Shown: positions 22,946 through 34,225 of the stretch, one piece after another
Numbering within the stretch: the first letter of the stretch is position 1
Layout: each line of letters opens with the position of its first letter
NCBI GenBank assembly: GCA_011037195.1
Contig: JAAEAF010002491.1
Location: forward strand, 102,356-166,355
Direction of reading: 5' to 3'
DNA from: Triatoma infestans
Lineage: Eukaryota > Arthropoda > Insecta > Hemiptera > Reduviidae
DNA length: 64,000 bases
The notes under the pieces: generated by a model
The model's database searches: none
The model's input: only the letters and a program-made list of their open reading frames with translations
Told to the model about the DNA's origin: nothing
Position numbers and translations under genes: made by a program

Positions 22946-24080
22946 CTCTGCTCTCTCTTGCTGATGTAATTCTCTCTTGCTATTACTGTTTTATTAATTA
23001 GTTTATTAGTTTTATTTCTAATATTATTAGTATTATTAGTTTTTTGTTCTGTCTGCTCTAATTAGAAAGCAATTAGATATCAAAATGAAAGTTAGTCCAG
23101 TATTTAATGATAGCATCTTTAAATCTAAATATAAAACCAAGTGCTTTAAAAAAACAAATCTTCAGACATGTTCAGCCATTTCTTTTTGTGTAATATTTTT
23201 AAAGAAATAAAAATGAAATAAAATAACAATAATAATAATAAAACAAGAGAATGGAGAGTTAATGATTAGTGTGGATGGTAATGTAACAATGGTGGTAGCT
23301 GGTTGGGTTATATCGCCGCCAAAATACAAGGTCGGTATGTTTCTAGTTAGTAGAACCACACTATTAACTTTGCCCAGTAGAAAGCAGTTATGCGTTAGAG
23401 CTTGCCCTAGGGACTAATCCTGTATTGTTGATGATGATAAAAGGTACCACGGGAAAAATAAGATTTGTTTGCTCTATTAATATTTCTGCCCCAGCTTTTA
23501 TGTATTCTATTTTATTTTTTGCTTTTTGAACAATATTTTTCATATATTCTTTCACATGCTAAAATTTTTATTATTACTTTATTTATATACGTACTTTTTT
23601 TGCCAACAATTAAAACACATTTTAAATAGATAAATGTAAATTATTTTTCTGCTTTTATTGTTATTCGCAATTATTTGATAACTGGTGTTTTCATAAAGAA
23701 GATTAAGTCTTCAGAAATATTCTATTCATGGCATGGCAACCCATCACGATGTCTTATCTTCCTCAGGAAACTTCTTCCATCTCTCAGGATGCTGTACAGC
23801 TCGTCGTCAGTCAGAAATATTCTTTATACTAAAGAAAAATCAGAAATAAATCGATCCGTATACATAATTTATTTCTTGTTTCATTTTTATCACATAATTG
23901 ACTGATATTTAAGTTTACAATATTTCTATATTTTGTCCGAACATCTTCTTGGACTCCCTGTTTTTAAACGTTGTGTTTATCAAGTGCAGTGAAGAAGAAA
24001 AAAGATAAAAATTGGGTGGGATTTTGCAATGTTTTTATCTGTTCCGTGGAAATGCACTGATTTAAATATAATCTGAAAAT
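22946..24080. other. AT-rich stretch without recognisable gene
   Basis: TTATTAG-rich DNA (22985-23045) and ATA-rich DNA. A 65-codon minus-strand frame (23162-23359) and a 76-codon plus-strand frame (23675-23905) have no recognisable features. Confidence 0.5.
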
Positions 24081-24086
24081 TCAGAG

Positions 24087-24310
24087 ACATTTTCCGTGAT
24101 AGCCTGCTTCATTTTGTGGACATCGATCGCCCATCATCAGGACTCAGGAGTTTATCAACTGTATTTGCTCTGTGCAAGTCTATGTTATTACATTGTTCAT
24201 CAAAAAACATCCTGATGATGGACGAACGCCCGAATCCGGTCGATGACCACAAAATGAAGCAAGCTATCACGGAAAATTTCTCTGATGCTTTCCAGCTCTG
24301 CGGAACCAAC
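24087..24310. repeat. Foldback repeat carrying hammerhead-like motifs in both arms
   Basis: The left arm, read inverted, runs GAAGCAGGCTATCACGG... through CACAAAATGAAGC to CCTGATGATGGGCGATCG (minus strand, about 24140-24090). The right arm has CCTGATGATGGACGAAC-GCCCGAATCCGGTCGATG followed by CACAAAATGAAGCAAGC (24211-24270). The spacer carries TTTGCTCTGTGCAAGTC. CTGATGA is intact in both arms, but GAAA is mutated to GAAT in the right arm and lost in the left. Confidence 0.65.
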
Positions 24311-24459
24311 CACCAGAGTCTGAAAATCTGAAAATCTTTCTAAACATTAGAAAATTAGCAACATTTTGTTGGTAAAATTCTTTAATGACTGTGACGAATG
24401 TTTTAGTCAATAAAAAATAAAAATTGGTTGAAATTTTAATGTATTTTATAGTAATAACA

Positions 24460-25095
24460 AAAGCCATATTTCATAATAAAGATAAATACATTTATGTACG
24501 AGTATATATGTATTCTTGAGATATGATTATGTACGAATATTTGTATGATGTATGTTGTAAATACATATATGTTGTAAATGCATTGTACAATTGTTTATCA
24601 TTAGTAGGATGTTTATAATATATGCTCTTACTAGCCAGTGTAGTAAATCACTTAAGTAACAAAAAACAATTTAAAATCTAATGTCATGGATTCTGTAACC
24701 CATTACTCAAAAATCTGGTTATTAATGGCTATCTGATTGCAATGATCAACATTAATCAACGTGCATTTCACTAATCCACATTCTTTGATTAGAAATATCT
24801 TGATGAAACCGTTCTCCGTATCACTAAAATTACCAAGCCAGAGCAAAAAAAGTTCAAATGGGACTATAGGAAATAATGTATTTGAAAACTTTTATTTTTT
24901 GCTTGAATGATCGATCTTTGATAACTCTTAACGAAGAACAAGAGGAAATTTGACAATTCTTCATAGTTTTCAGATTATTACATGGCCCAAAAAGTTTTAA
25001 ATCACTGTCTTGAACGGTATTTTGTAAATATTCTAAGTATTTTCTCTTCAAATTTTGCACCTTGCAGTTAACAGATTAATTTGGGTGTCTGTACA
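24460..25095 (-). other. AT-rich stretch, possibly the downstream part of the 25.1-25.6 kb relic
   Basis: On the minus strand, pieces such as WLGNFSDTENGFIKIF (about 24850-24790) and a 68-codon frame (25060-24854) may be remnants of the same gene as the next entry. Frames are broken and I cannot establish homology. Confidence 0.3.
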
Positions 25096-25099
25096 ATAT

Positions 25100-25590
25100 C
25101 CCACTAATTAATGCATCGGTTATATTGTAAAATCTGTAATGAAACAGTTCTGAAGCTGTTCCTTCTGTTTATGTAGAAAACTGGCTTTCGTTCAAAGCGC
25201 CCTTATGTCCTGGAATTGGAAATGCGCCCGAATGTGATACTGGGCGAATAGCAGTGGAAAACAAACACGGATATTGTAATTTTCTTCTTATTCTTACCGG
25301 AAAACAAAAAAAACTTTGGTGTAACAGTCCCAATTATATGTTTTTTTTTGCTCCTGCCAAATCATCGGCATTAGCAGTACTTTTACTAATTTAGCCAGCT
25401 TTTCAAAGTAACTACAATGTACACAGCAAGTATTAGGTGCGTAAGGTTGGTCATGGTTAATTTTAAAGGCGAAATAGGACTCAAACACTTTTGCTTTTAT
25501 AGAAGTAATATTTCTCTTATGCTGCTGGATAATTAATTTATCACATATGTAAGTCCTTACAGACTTACGAAACATTGTGTTAACCGCAAA
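25100..25590 (-). pseudogene. Relic of a multicopy arthropod protein family (Cys-rich, PMxWxE motif)
   Basis: A 93-codon minus-strand frame (25575-25294) shows HDQPYAPNTCCVHC, then PMIWQEQ and a W-DCY segment. From memory of arthropod proteomes this resembles an abundant uncharacterised family with a CxxC, a PMVWREP-like and a DCYFC-like motif. A second frame just downstream reads LQYPCLFSTAIRP, like that family's YPxxxSAxRPV segment. The frames are interrupted and the second zinc-ligand pair is damaged, so the copy is dead. The family assignment rests on pattern memory and needs a search. Confidence 0.4.
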
Positions 25591-25599
25591 AATAGATTA

Positions 25600-26028
25600 T
25601 CAGAAATTTGACAATGAAGTGTAAATCTTTTTTACTTTATTTATTATATCTTATGTACCTGATTAATTGCAAGTATATGAATTTCTTAAATATGATTTGC
25701 TTTAAAACAAAGAGGGATGTGACTTTAAGGGTATTAGCATAGGAAACTTGTTAAAACATGATCGGACCTGTTAAAACAGGATAGGCTGAACAAGTTACGT
25801 AAAAAATAAAAATAATTACCAAAATTTGGAGAAATAACCAAAAACAATAACATACAGTTAAAAGACAATAAATATTTTGAGAGAAAAATTATTAACAAAA
25901 ATTTCTCAAAATTCTGATGTGGTCGAAAAATATTGAACTTATTTGCAGAATCGGCATAAAAAAAAAATATATATAAAAGAACGTACAAGAGTGTAAAAAG
26001 AAAAAAAATTGTTTTTTCTAATCAATGT
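25600..26028. other. AT-rich stretch without recognisable gene
   Basis: Nothing recognised. It provides the insertion site of the LINE at 26041. Confidence 0.5.
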
Positions 26029-26040
26029 AAGTAGACAAAA

Positions 26041-26605
26041 TCCAGAGCCTGCTGTTGGTGTGTCTTCTGACACATGTTTGTCGGGCTTTCAGACGTGGAT
26101 GACCTCACAGCACTCATCCTATGGATGAGTGCAGTGGGTTGTCGGCAGTCTAAAATGCTCATTGGGGGCCCGGACGGAGCTTTGAGCAGTGGGGTCCGAT
26201 GTCTTTCACGGACCTCCCTCAGGTATCTGGTTGGATTCCTCACTGGGCATTGTGGTTTAAGGAGGCATCTCTATATAATGGGACTTGTGCCTGACCCCTT
26301 TTGTAGAGTTTGTGAAACTGAGGAGGAAACACCCATGCATCTGATGACGAATTGTTTGGGTTGTGAGGAGATTAGGTTTAGGAACTTCGGCCGGAATAGG
26401 ATGTCGGTGGAGGATCTTAAGCTGTGTCCTTTTAAGGTTTTGGTCCGATTCGTTCGGTCTGTTGTGAAACTTAGATGGTTGAAACCTGGGCCTGGATTTG
26501 TATTCTAGTCCCAGTGGTTGTTATTCTTTAGGGGTAGCTATATGGGCCCTGGGGGGCTTTGGATAGCGTAGGGCTTTGCCCTCCCCTTTCGCAAATAATA
26601 ATAAT
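26041..26605 (+). mobile_element. 5'-truncated LINE (I/R1-like) with 12-bp target duplication
   Basis: The insertion is bounded by perfect copies of AAGTAGACAAAA (26029-26040 and 26606-26617) and ends in a (TAA)n tail, as I-type LINEs do. Its open frame (26074-26508, 144 codons) is the C-terminal end of ORF2: an RNase H-distal region with TGHCGLRRHLYIMGL, then a zinc knuckle C-x2-C...H-x4-C (CRVCETEEETPMHLMTNC). Everything upstream, including RT and endonuclease, is missing through 5' truncation, so it cannot move on its own. Confidence 0.88.
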
Positions 26606-27044
26606 AAGTAGACAAAAACGCAAACCTAATCATGAAAATCAGCCAGAAGAGAAAGTAGTAGAAAATATAAGCAACATTTGCTACTTCATTTTTGTATTTT
26701 TTTTTATTTTGTTTTTAAATTTAGTTTCTAATACAATGATTGATGGCAGTGCTGTGCTAATTAGTGGCACCCAAAGGACTGTAATAGTTTGGTGTACAGG
26801 CTGATAACTTTACCATTAAAATACTGCCTAAATATATAGCTACACTTCAAGTATATATTAAATACAGTCAATATTTCATATTTTGTTAAATGAACTAAAT
26901 CTTCATAAATCTTAAAAAAGTTTCTTTAAATAAATATAATTCAAGAAAATATTTATAATATTTACGGAACATAATATAAAAATTATTATAATTGAATTTA
27001 ATGTAATCAATTTCTATATACAATATTAAACATTGTTTCCATTT

Positions 27045-27350
27045 ATAATGGAGTTGATGAGGAGAGAAATTAGGTTTGATTAATTAGACCGAGATATGAA
27101 GACACTGTTATAATATAGCTATTAAGTTTACACAAACTGCACTGGACTTGTAAATGATTTTATAGAATAAAGGGTTAGAGTAGAGTTATGACATGATGCG
27201 ATGTATATGGTTGAATCTGATAGATCCATGTCTAGATCTCTCACTGGCTTATATACAGGTTTCTCCCCACTCCAGCCTGCTTAAGTCAGAGAGTACCAGA
27301 GAGAGTCTGTTTTCTCTCGGTCGGGCTTGTGTTCACTCTTTTGCCGTTAC
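27045..27350 (+). repeat. Family C repeat (LTR-like), copy 2
   Basis: This matches 22650-22945 from ATAATGGAGTTGATGAGGAG onward and extends to CTCGGTCGGGCTTGTGTT...GCCGTTACA, giving the best view of the unit's end. Terminal TTACA and an internal AATAAA-like string (about 27166) suit an LTR. Confidence 0.55.
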
Positions 27351-27429
27351 ACCATTTAATAACATTTTTAAAAATTTAGACATTTAATATATTGTGTGCT
27401 TTAAAACTCACTTTTTGTATAGGTTGACT

Positions 27430-28600
27430 CATAGTTTTTAATTTTTTCTTAATAAAAGGAAGTATTGCGATCGTGCCCTTAGATTTTCGAAATTGAGTTT
27501 CCACCGGAAATACATGTTTTGAGGTCCCTTTGAATAGAAAAAAATGTTTTTAACGTTTGATGTTAAACATGTTCCGTTTCTTGATATTCCGCTTAATCAC
27601 TTACCATCCCATCAGACACGAATATTTCAGACAAAATCCATCAACCGCAACTGTGTCTTTACGGAATGTTTTTTTTTATTTTTTTAACTTTCTCTTACTC
27701 CTAGTAAGAAGCGGAAGTATTGTAATCGTGTCAAATTTTCGATGTCGAGTTTTTACCGGAAATATCCGTTTTAACGTCTCCTGAGTCTAAAAAAGTGGTT
27801 TTTAGCAAATGGTCTGTGTGAGTGTGTGTATGTGAACAGCATAGCTCAAAAACTAAAAAACTGTAGAAAGTTGAAACTTGATATTCCGTTTAGGTATCAC
27901 CATGAGATCTGAACAGTATGTTATCTGTCAAAATTCTTCAACCGGAAGTACCACTTTACTAAATGATTTTTTTTTCACTTTTTCGCGATTTTCACAAAAA
28001 TGGTTCCAATGATTTTCTTGAAACTTCGTATATAAACTAAACATATAAAGAACTACAACTTTTATTTGAAACATTTCTCTAAAAAAAATCATTTAAGAGC
28101 ACTTTTAAGGGAGGGGTGGGGTTATGTTTTTGTCTAAAGTGCTATTATAGTTGATTATACAATTCTACCGTCCAAACAAAAATTAATTAGAAATAAATAG
28201 ATGACCAAAATTCCGAGTTTCAAGAAAATTAGTAAACCGGAAGTGCGCTTTTATTGAACAGTTTTTTTTCAATTTTCGACGAATTTCGTTAAATTTGGTA
28301 CACAAACTATAAAATGTGTAAATTATAATTCTGAGAACTGGAGTAAGAGAAAGTTGCGTGAGTGTTTTACACCAGATTTTTTCTCTTTTTTTTCAGTTTT
28401 TCATGATTTTTTCAAAAACGGCTCCAATGATTTTGTTTAAACTCTATATACTATTTACAACCAAAAATACCTATTAATTATTTGTAATATTTTGCTGGGA
28501 AAATTGATTTTTTTGCGGGTTTTGGGGGAGGGGAACAGTAGCGTTATGCTTTCCTTTAAATTACTACTTCAATATAATATATGGTTTTACCACCTACATA
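27430..28600 (+). repeat. Family A repeats: fragment, full copy, and trailing module
   Basis: 27430-27690 is a partial start module. 27690-28385 runs from CTTTCTCTTACTCC to GGAGTAAGAGAAAGTTG plus GAGTGTTTTACACCAG, with exact ACCGGAAGT at 27941-27949 and 28236-28244. 28385-28600 adds another T-rich/CAAAAACGGCTCCAATG module. The full copy is one of the clearest views of the terminal inverted repeats. Confidence 0.75.
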
Positions 28601-29300
28601 ATACGAACTGACAGAACAACCCTACACAAGATTCCACAGCAAACTGGGCACACACATCAATCCACCACACATCACTAATATGTCCTCCCTGACCCATACC
28701 TGGGAATCCTCTCACACGTTTAAGGTACCGCTGGCGAGTGGCAATGACCACTTTGCTCAACCCATTCAAGACAATTTACCCGCATTAACGTTGCAGATTG
28801 TAAGTAATATAAATAAATGAGGAAAATGATAATTAAACTGAAAACTCCTCTACTTATAAATGTAACAAATGATAAATTCGTAATTTAACATCTAATGAAA
28901 TATTATTACAGTGGCATTTCTTATTAGGAAACTATTTGTATATTTTACATGAAAATATAAGACTAAGATATCTATATAAATGTAAATATTGGTTGAAAAG
29001 CGTGTGGGCCCAATATTGCTTTAAGATCCCCAATATTCCCCTATTGAAACTTCCCTTATTATCTTGGCTATAATAATAGCAGTTAAGGATGGTGCAGTTA
29101 GTGTCATCTTGAACGAGTTCTGGTTATGTCCTTGGTAATTTATACTCTTAAATATTTTTATTACAAAAGGATTCACTTGATCATATTCTTAGAAGTTATT
29201 ACATTATTGAAATAATGATTACATGAGAATGTGTTATTATTACATAAAGAAATCGAACGACAAAATTAAATTATATCACTGATAAAAGTTGCTTATTAGT

Positions 29301-29363
29301 TAGTAATCAATAACTTGGAAAAATTGTATCTTAGTAATCAATAACTTGGAAAAATTGTATCTT
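29301..29363 (+). repeat. 31-bp perfect tandem duplication
   Basis: TAGTAATCAATAACTTGGAA...GTATCT at 29301-29331 is repeated immediately from 29332 with no mismatch. Confidence 0.85.
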
Positions 29364-29738
29364 TTACTTTTAAATAACGAAATATACTAATCAACTACAA
29401 TTGGCACAAAATTAATATTCAACTTAAAATAGTAGTTTATTTTGTAATTATATAATACCTAGAATTGAGTCAAAACACTATTTACTGAATGCTTTAGGGT
29501 TTATGTTAAACTCTAAGTAAACCGGAAGTGGGATTAACGAATTATACTCTCGGGATGATCACGATGGTCGGAGATGTGGCCCTGTAGGGTTTAGTCTCCA
29601 TTTCATTGCAACATCTTATATATATACCTTTAATTATAGTAGCACTAAACTTTAATTATACACTCAAAGCTAGGCTAGGTAACGGCCAAATAAAGTTAAC
29701 TACCAGTAAATATATGTATATAATAGTGATAATTATGT

Positions 29739-29739
<1 letters not shown>

Positions 29740-29769
<30 letters not shown>

Positions 29770-29777
29770 ATGTGTGT
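29740..29777. repeat. (GT)n microsatellite
   Basis: GT run with single interruptions. It inflates an open frame that is not a gene. Confidence 0.85.
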
Positions 29778-30174
29778 TGTATGCTTGTTCTTCTAGATAT
29801 AGTAGTTAATTACTAGTAATTCTTTAACTGAGTTGTTAAAATAATGGTGTTTCATTTGGTCGTAAAATATGGTTGAAATGTATAAATTTTTACTTTCCAA
29901 TATCTAAATTATATTTATTAATTATTATTATTATTATCATCACATAAATAGGATATACTAAATATAGAAACTTTTTTAAAGTTCAAAGTAAAGCATAGTG
30001 GCATTTAAAGACTAAAGTTTTTCATTATTCAAAATTCAATTCATTCGTCAGACTGGAATATGGAATAACCACAGTTAAAGTGGCTATGTTTAAAGCTATG
30101 CTTTCAATAAGAAAAAAAGTACTAAAAATGAATGAAACACGTATAGGTCCTCTTGTTTGTTATAATATATTATT

Positions 30175-30407
30175 GAATATGAAAATGTAACGGCAAGAGA
30201 GAAAACACAAGCCCAACCGAGAGAAAACAGACTCTCTCGGGTACTCTCTGACTTAAGCAGGATAGAGTGGGGAGAACCTGTATATAAGCCAGTGAGAGAT
30301 CTAGACATCTATCTATCTATCTATCAGATTCAATCATATACATCGCATCGTGTCATATCTCTACTCCCACCTTTTACTCTATAAAATCATTACAAGTCCA
30401 GTGCAGT
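30175..30407 (-). repeat. Family C repeat, minus strand, cut by the assembly gap
   Basis: Reverse complement of the right half and middle of 27045-27350: TGTAACGGCAAGAGAGAAAA, GAGAACCTGTATATAAGCC and CATACATCGCATCG. The copy runs into the N-run at TCCAGTGCAGT. Confidence 0.65.
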
Positions 30408-31348
30408 NNNNNNNNNNNNNNNNNNNNNNNNNNNNNNNNNNNNNNNNNNNNNNNNNNNNNNNNNNNNNNNNNNNNNNNNNNNNNNNNNNNNNNNNNNNNN
30501 NNNNNNNNNNNNNNNNNNNNNNNNNNNNNNNNNNNNNNNNNNNNNNNNNNNNNNNNNNNNNNNNNNNNNNNNNNNNNNNNNNNNNNNNNNNNNNNNNNNN
30601 NNNNNNNNNNNNNNNNNNNNNNNNNNNNNNNNNNNNNNNNNNNNNNNNNNNNNNNNNNNNNNNNNNNNNNNNNNNNNNNNNNNNNNNNNNNNNNNNNNNN
30701 NNNNNNNNNNNNNNNNNNNNNNNNNNNNNNNNNNNNNNNNNNNNNNNNNNNNNNNNNNNNNNNNNNNNNNNNNNNNNNNNNNNNNNNNNNNNNNNNNNNN
30801 NNNNNNNNNNNNNNNNNNNNNNNNNNNNNNNNNNNNNNNNNNNNNNNNNNNNNNNNNNNNNNNNNNNNNNNNNNNNNNNNNNNNNNNNNNNNNNNNNNNN
30901 NNNNNNNNNNNNNNNNNNNNNNNNNNNNNNNNNNNNNNNNNNNNNNNNNNNNNNNNNNNNNNNNNNNNNNNNNNNNNNNNNNNNNNNNNNNNNNNNNNNN
31001 NNNNNNNNNNNNNNNNNNNNNNNNNNNNNNNNNNNNNNNNNNNNNNNNNNNNNNNNNNNNNNNNNNNNNNNNNNNNNNNNNNNNNNNNNNNNNNNNNNNN
31101 NNNNNNNNNNNNNNNNNNNNNNNNNNNNNNNNNNNNNNNNNNNNNNNNNNNNNNNNNNNNNNNNNNNNNNNNNNNNNNNNNNNNNNNNNNNNNNNNNNNN
31201 NNNNNNNNNNNNNNNNNNNNNNNNNNNNNNNNNNNNNNNNNNNNNNNNNNNNNNNNNNNNNNNNNNNNNNNNNNNNNNNNNNNNNNNNNNNNNNNNNNNN
31301 NNNNNNNNNNNNNNNNNNNNNNNNNNNNNNNNNNNNNNNNNNNNNNNN
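30408..31348. other. Assembly gap (941 Ns)
   Basis: Unsequenced or unresolved bases. Long open frames across it are artefacts. The gap starts inside a family C repeat, a likely reason for the assembly break. Confidence 1.
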
Positions 31349-32390
31349 ACCCTGAATTGGTCGTGAAGCCAATTAATTCTTGTTTTCATATTATAACTAA
31401 CGGCCAACAAAAAAATCTCCTGATAACTTTAAGTTACTTTTTATTTAACTGTAATCTAGGCAAACTCCCTGCCAAAGAAATGTAACCAATATGCAGTAAA
31501 TAAACGAACTGAATGAATTGCATTTGATATTCATACATGTTAAAACTATAATTCATAAATAACACTTTTGGCTCTGCCTGACAATTCATAACATTTAGAT
31601 AACTATGTATTATCAGAAATAGTAAGAAGGTCGTGACAGCAATTGTGATTGTAATTTATATTTGCAGCGTTATTGAAAAAAAAAAAAAATCACCATCCAT
31701 TTGTAGCGTAACTAAAACGCTTTTATTCAAAACATCAGTTTTTAAAACACGAAACTGAAGGGGACCGAAATAATTTTTCCTGTTAAAAGAATTTCGTGTT
31801 AAACGATAAAATAGCGGTTTGTTTTTGTCCCGATTTCTCTGCCATTGTACACGTAAAAAAATAAGTTGTACGTGTATTAAAATTACAAAAAAAAATCACC
31901 GAATTCGAAAACTAACAGAAATGTTTTGTCAATGGCGGTGCCTTTACCTACTCAAAGACAAGGGGAATCCTAGCAACAGTGGCAGCCATTGTTTATTTTG
32001 TTCGGTCTATTAAAAAAAAAAAAAAAAAAAATAAACCAAAAAATCTGCGTAACGATGTGACTGCAGAAACAGGTATTTTTGTTCGTCCGGGAAGTGAAAT
32101 CTTTTCGTGTTAAACGTTTTTCAGTGCATTTTGGAGTGCAGCACTGGATTATACTGGGCGAGACTGATTGACTAGGAAAAGCCTCTCCCAATGGATACTA
32201 CAGAACACTTCCAACTTCAGTGGCGTCTCGGAAGTAGAAGACGTGCTTTATACTTGACTAAACTCACTCACCATCCAATCTGCGTTCAATATGAGAACAG
32301 TCAGCTGTTTAGTGCTATCCTTTGGGAACCACCTTTCTTTTCAGATAGTTCTTTTCGTTAAAAACAAAACAAAACAAAAATCTCTTGTGA
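31349..32390. other. Stretch without recognisable gene
   Basis: AT-rich, with poly-A at about 32010-32029. Two strings, TTTCGTGTTAAACGAT (about 31792) and TTTTCGTGTTAAACGTT (about 32102), recur and may be remnants of one small repeat. Confidence 0.45.
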
Positions 32391-34225
32391 AACACTCACA
32401 CGACTTTCTCTTACTCCAATTAATGCAATTTAATTTAAAAACAAAAAAAATATGTTATTTAATACAAACATTTAAATTAATTGGCCATAAAAAAAGTTGG
32501 TGAGGATTATAAATATATACCTGACAAGGAAACCGTGGGCACTACTATCTCGAGAACAAAATACCGTCAATTTAAATTTAAAAAGTAATTATGAGGTCCA
32601 CAAATTTCCTCTAAAACCACTTCTTCTTCTTTTTTTTTTTTTGAAAAATATTTCAAATAAACTGATACTTTTTCATCTGTGCAGTGAGGATTTCAAAAGA
32701 AAATCGTTTTAGCCGTTTCTGAGATAATTAAAAAAAAAAAAAAAATCTGGTGTGAAACACTCACACAACTTTCTCTCGCTCCTGTTCTCAAAATTATAAT
32801 TGACAAATGATAATAGTTTGTGTACCAAATATAACGAAATTCGTCGAAAACTAACAAAACTTTTCAGTAAATACGCACTTCCGGCTTACTAATTTTCTTA
32901 AAACTTGGAATTTTGGCCATCTATTTATTTCTAATTAATTTTGTTTGGGTAATAGATTTGTATAATCAAGTATGATACCATTTTAGGGGAAGCTATAACC
33001 CCAACCCTCCCACCTCCAAAAGTACCCTTAAATGAACTTTCCCAGAGAAATGTTTTTAATAAAAGATGTAGATCTTTCCATGTTTAGTTTATATACGAAG
33101 TTTCAAGACAATAATCGTAGCCATTTTTGAGAAAATCGCGAAAAAGTGAAAAAAAATCATTTAGTAAAGTGTTAAAAAACAAACGCACTTCCGGTTATCC
33201 AATTTTTTTTTTTTCAAACTCGGAATTTCAACAACATATTTAATTTTAATTAATATTATTTAGATGACAGAATTGTCTAATAAACTGAAATAGTAGTTAA
33301 TATAAGTGTAACTCTTTGTATGTGTAGTTGATATACTAAGTTTAAAGAAATCGTCGGAGCCATTTTGAGACAATCGCAAAACGTAAAAAAAAAAAAAAAA
33401 AACTAGTAAAGTGGTACTTCCGGTTGATGAATTTTGACAGATAAAGTATTGTCAGATCCCATGGTGATGCTTAAACGTAATATCAAGTTTGAACTTTCTA
33501 CGGTTTTTCGTTTTTGAACTATGCTGTTCACATACATACACACACACACACACACACACCATTTGCTAAAAACTACTTTTTTGGAATCAGGGACCTCAAA
33601 TCGGGTATTTCCGGTGAAAACTCGATAACGAAAATTTGACACTAGGTGTAAGAGAAAGTAAAAAACCAAAAGCTATTCTAAAAGTTCCACTTCCGGTTTA
33701 CTGATTTTTTTTTCCTTATTTGGAATTCTATCAATGTACCTAATGTATATTAAATATTATCTAGGTAAAACTATAAATTCTATTGAAGTGGTATATTAGA
33801 GGAAAGCATAACGCTACTGTTTCCTCAGAACCCCCCAAAAATCAATTTTTCCAGGAAGTGTAAATAAAAGTGATAAATATTGGTATACGTAAATAGTATA
33901 AGAAATTTAAAGAAAATCGTTGAAACCGTTTTTGAGAAAGTCGCGAAAAAGTGGAAAAAAAGAAGGGAACATTCAGTAAAGTTGCACTACCAGTGGGTGG
34001 AATTTGTCTGAAACCTTCGTGTGGTAATATCTAAGGGCACTTCAAATTTGGGCTTTCTGTGACTTTTTGTTTTTTTGAAATATTTTGTTCACACACAGAC
34101 ACACACATAACGACCTTTCGCTAGAAACATTTCTTTCTTACTCAAGAGACCTCAACATATATATTTTTGGTGAAAATTCAATTTCGCAAAATTTGATACG
34201 ATCGCGATATGTTTTCCTCTTACTA
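32390..34225 (-). repeat. Family A cluster: two or more adjoining minus-strand copies
   Basis: 32735-33660 is a long family A copy (CTGGTGTGAAACACTCACAC, ACTTTCTCTCGCTCC, then repeated modules to ...GTAAGAGAAAGTAAAA). 33665-34225 is a second, diverged one. Exact ACTTCCGGT occurs at 33187-33195, 33416-33424 and 33689-33697, with a one-base variant at 32877. 32390-32420 holds an extra terminus. Confidence 0.75.

Larger units (their letters stand above)
28601..30170. other. AT-rich stretch with small repeats
   Basis: This holds a tandem duplication (29301-29363), a GT microsatellite (29740-29777), and one isolated ACCGGAAGT (29521-29529) that is probably a family A relic. No gene recognised. 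Confidence 0.55.

Noticed and set aside
30350..31410. Three open frames of 332-343 codons
   Set aside because: They are made of Ns from the assembly gap. Only a few real residues lie at each end.
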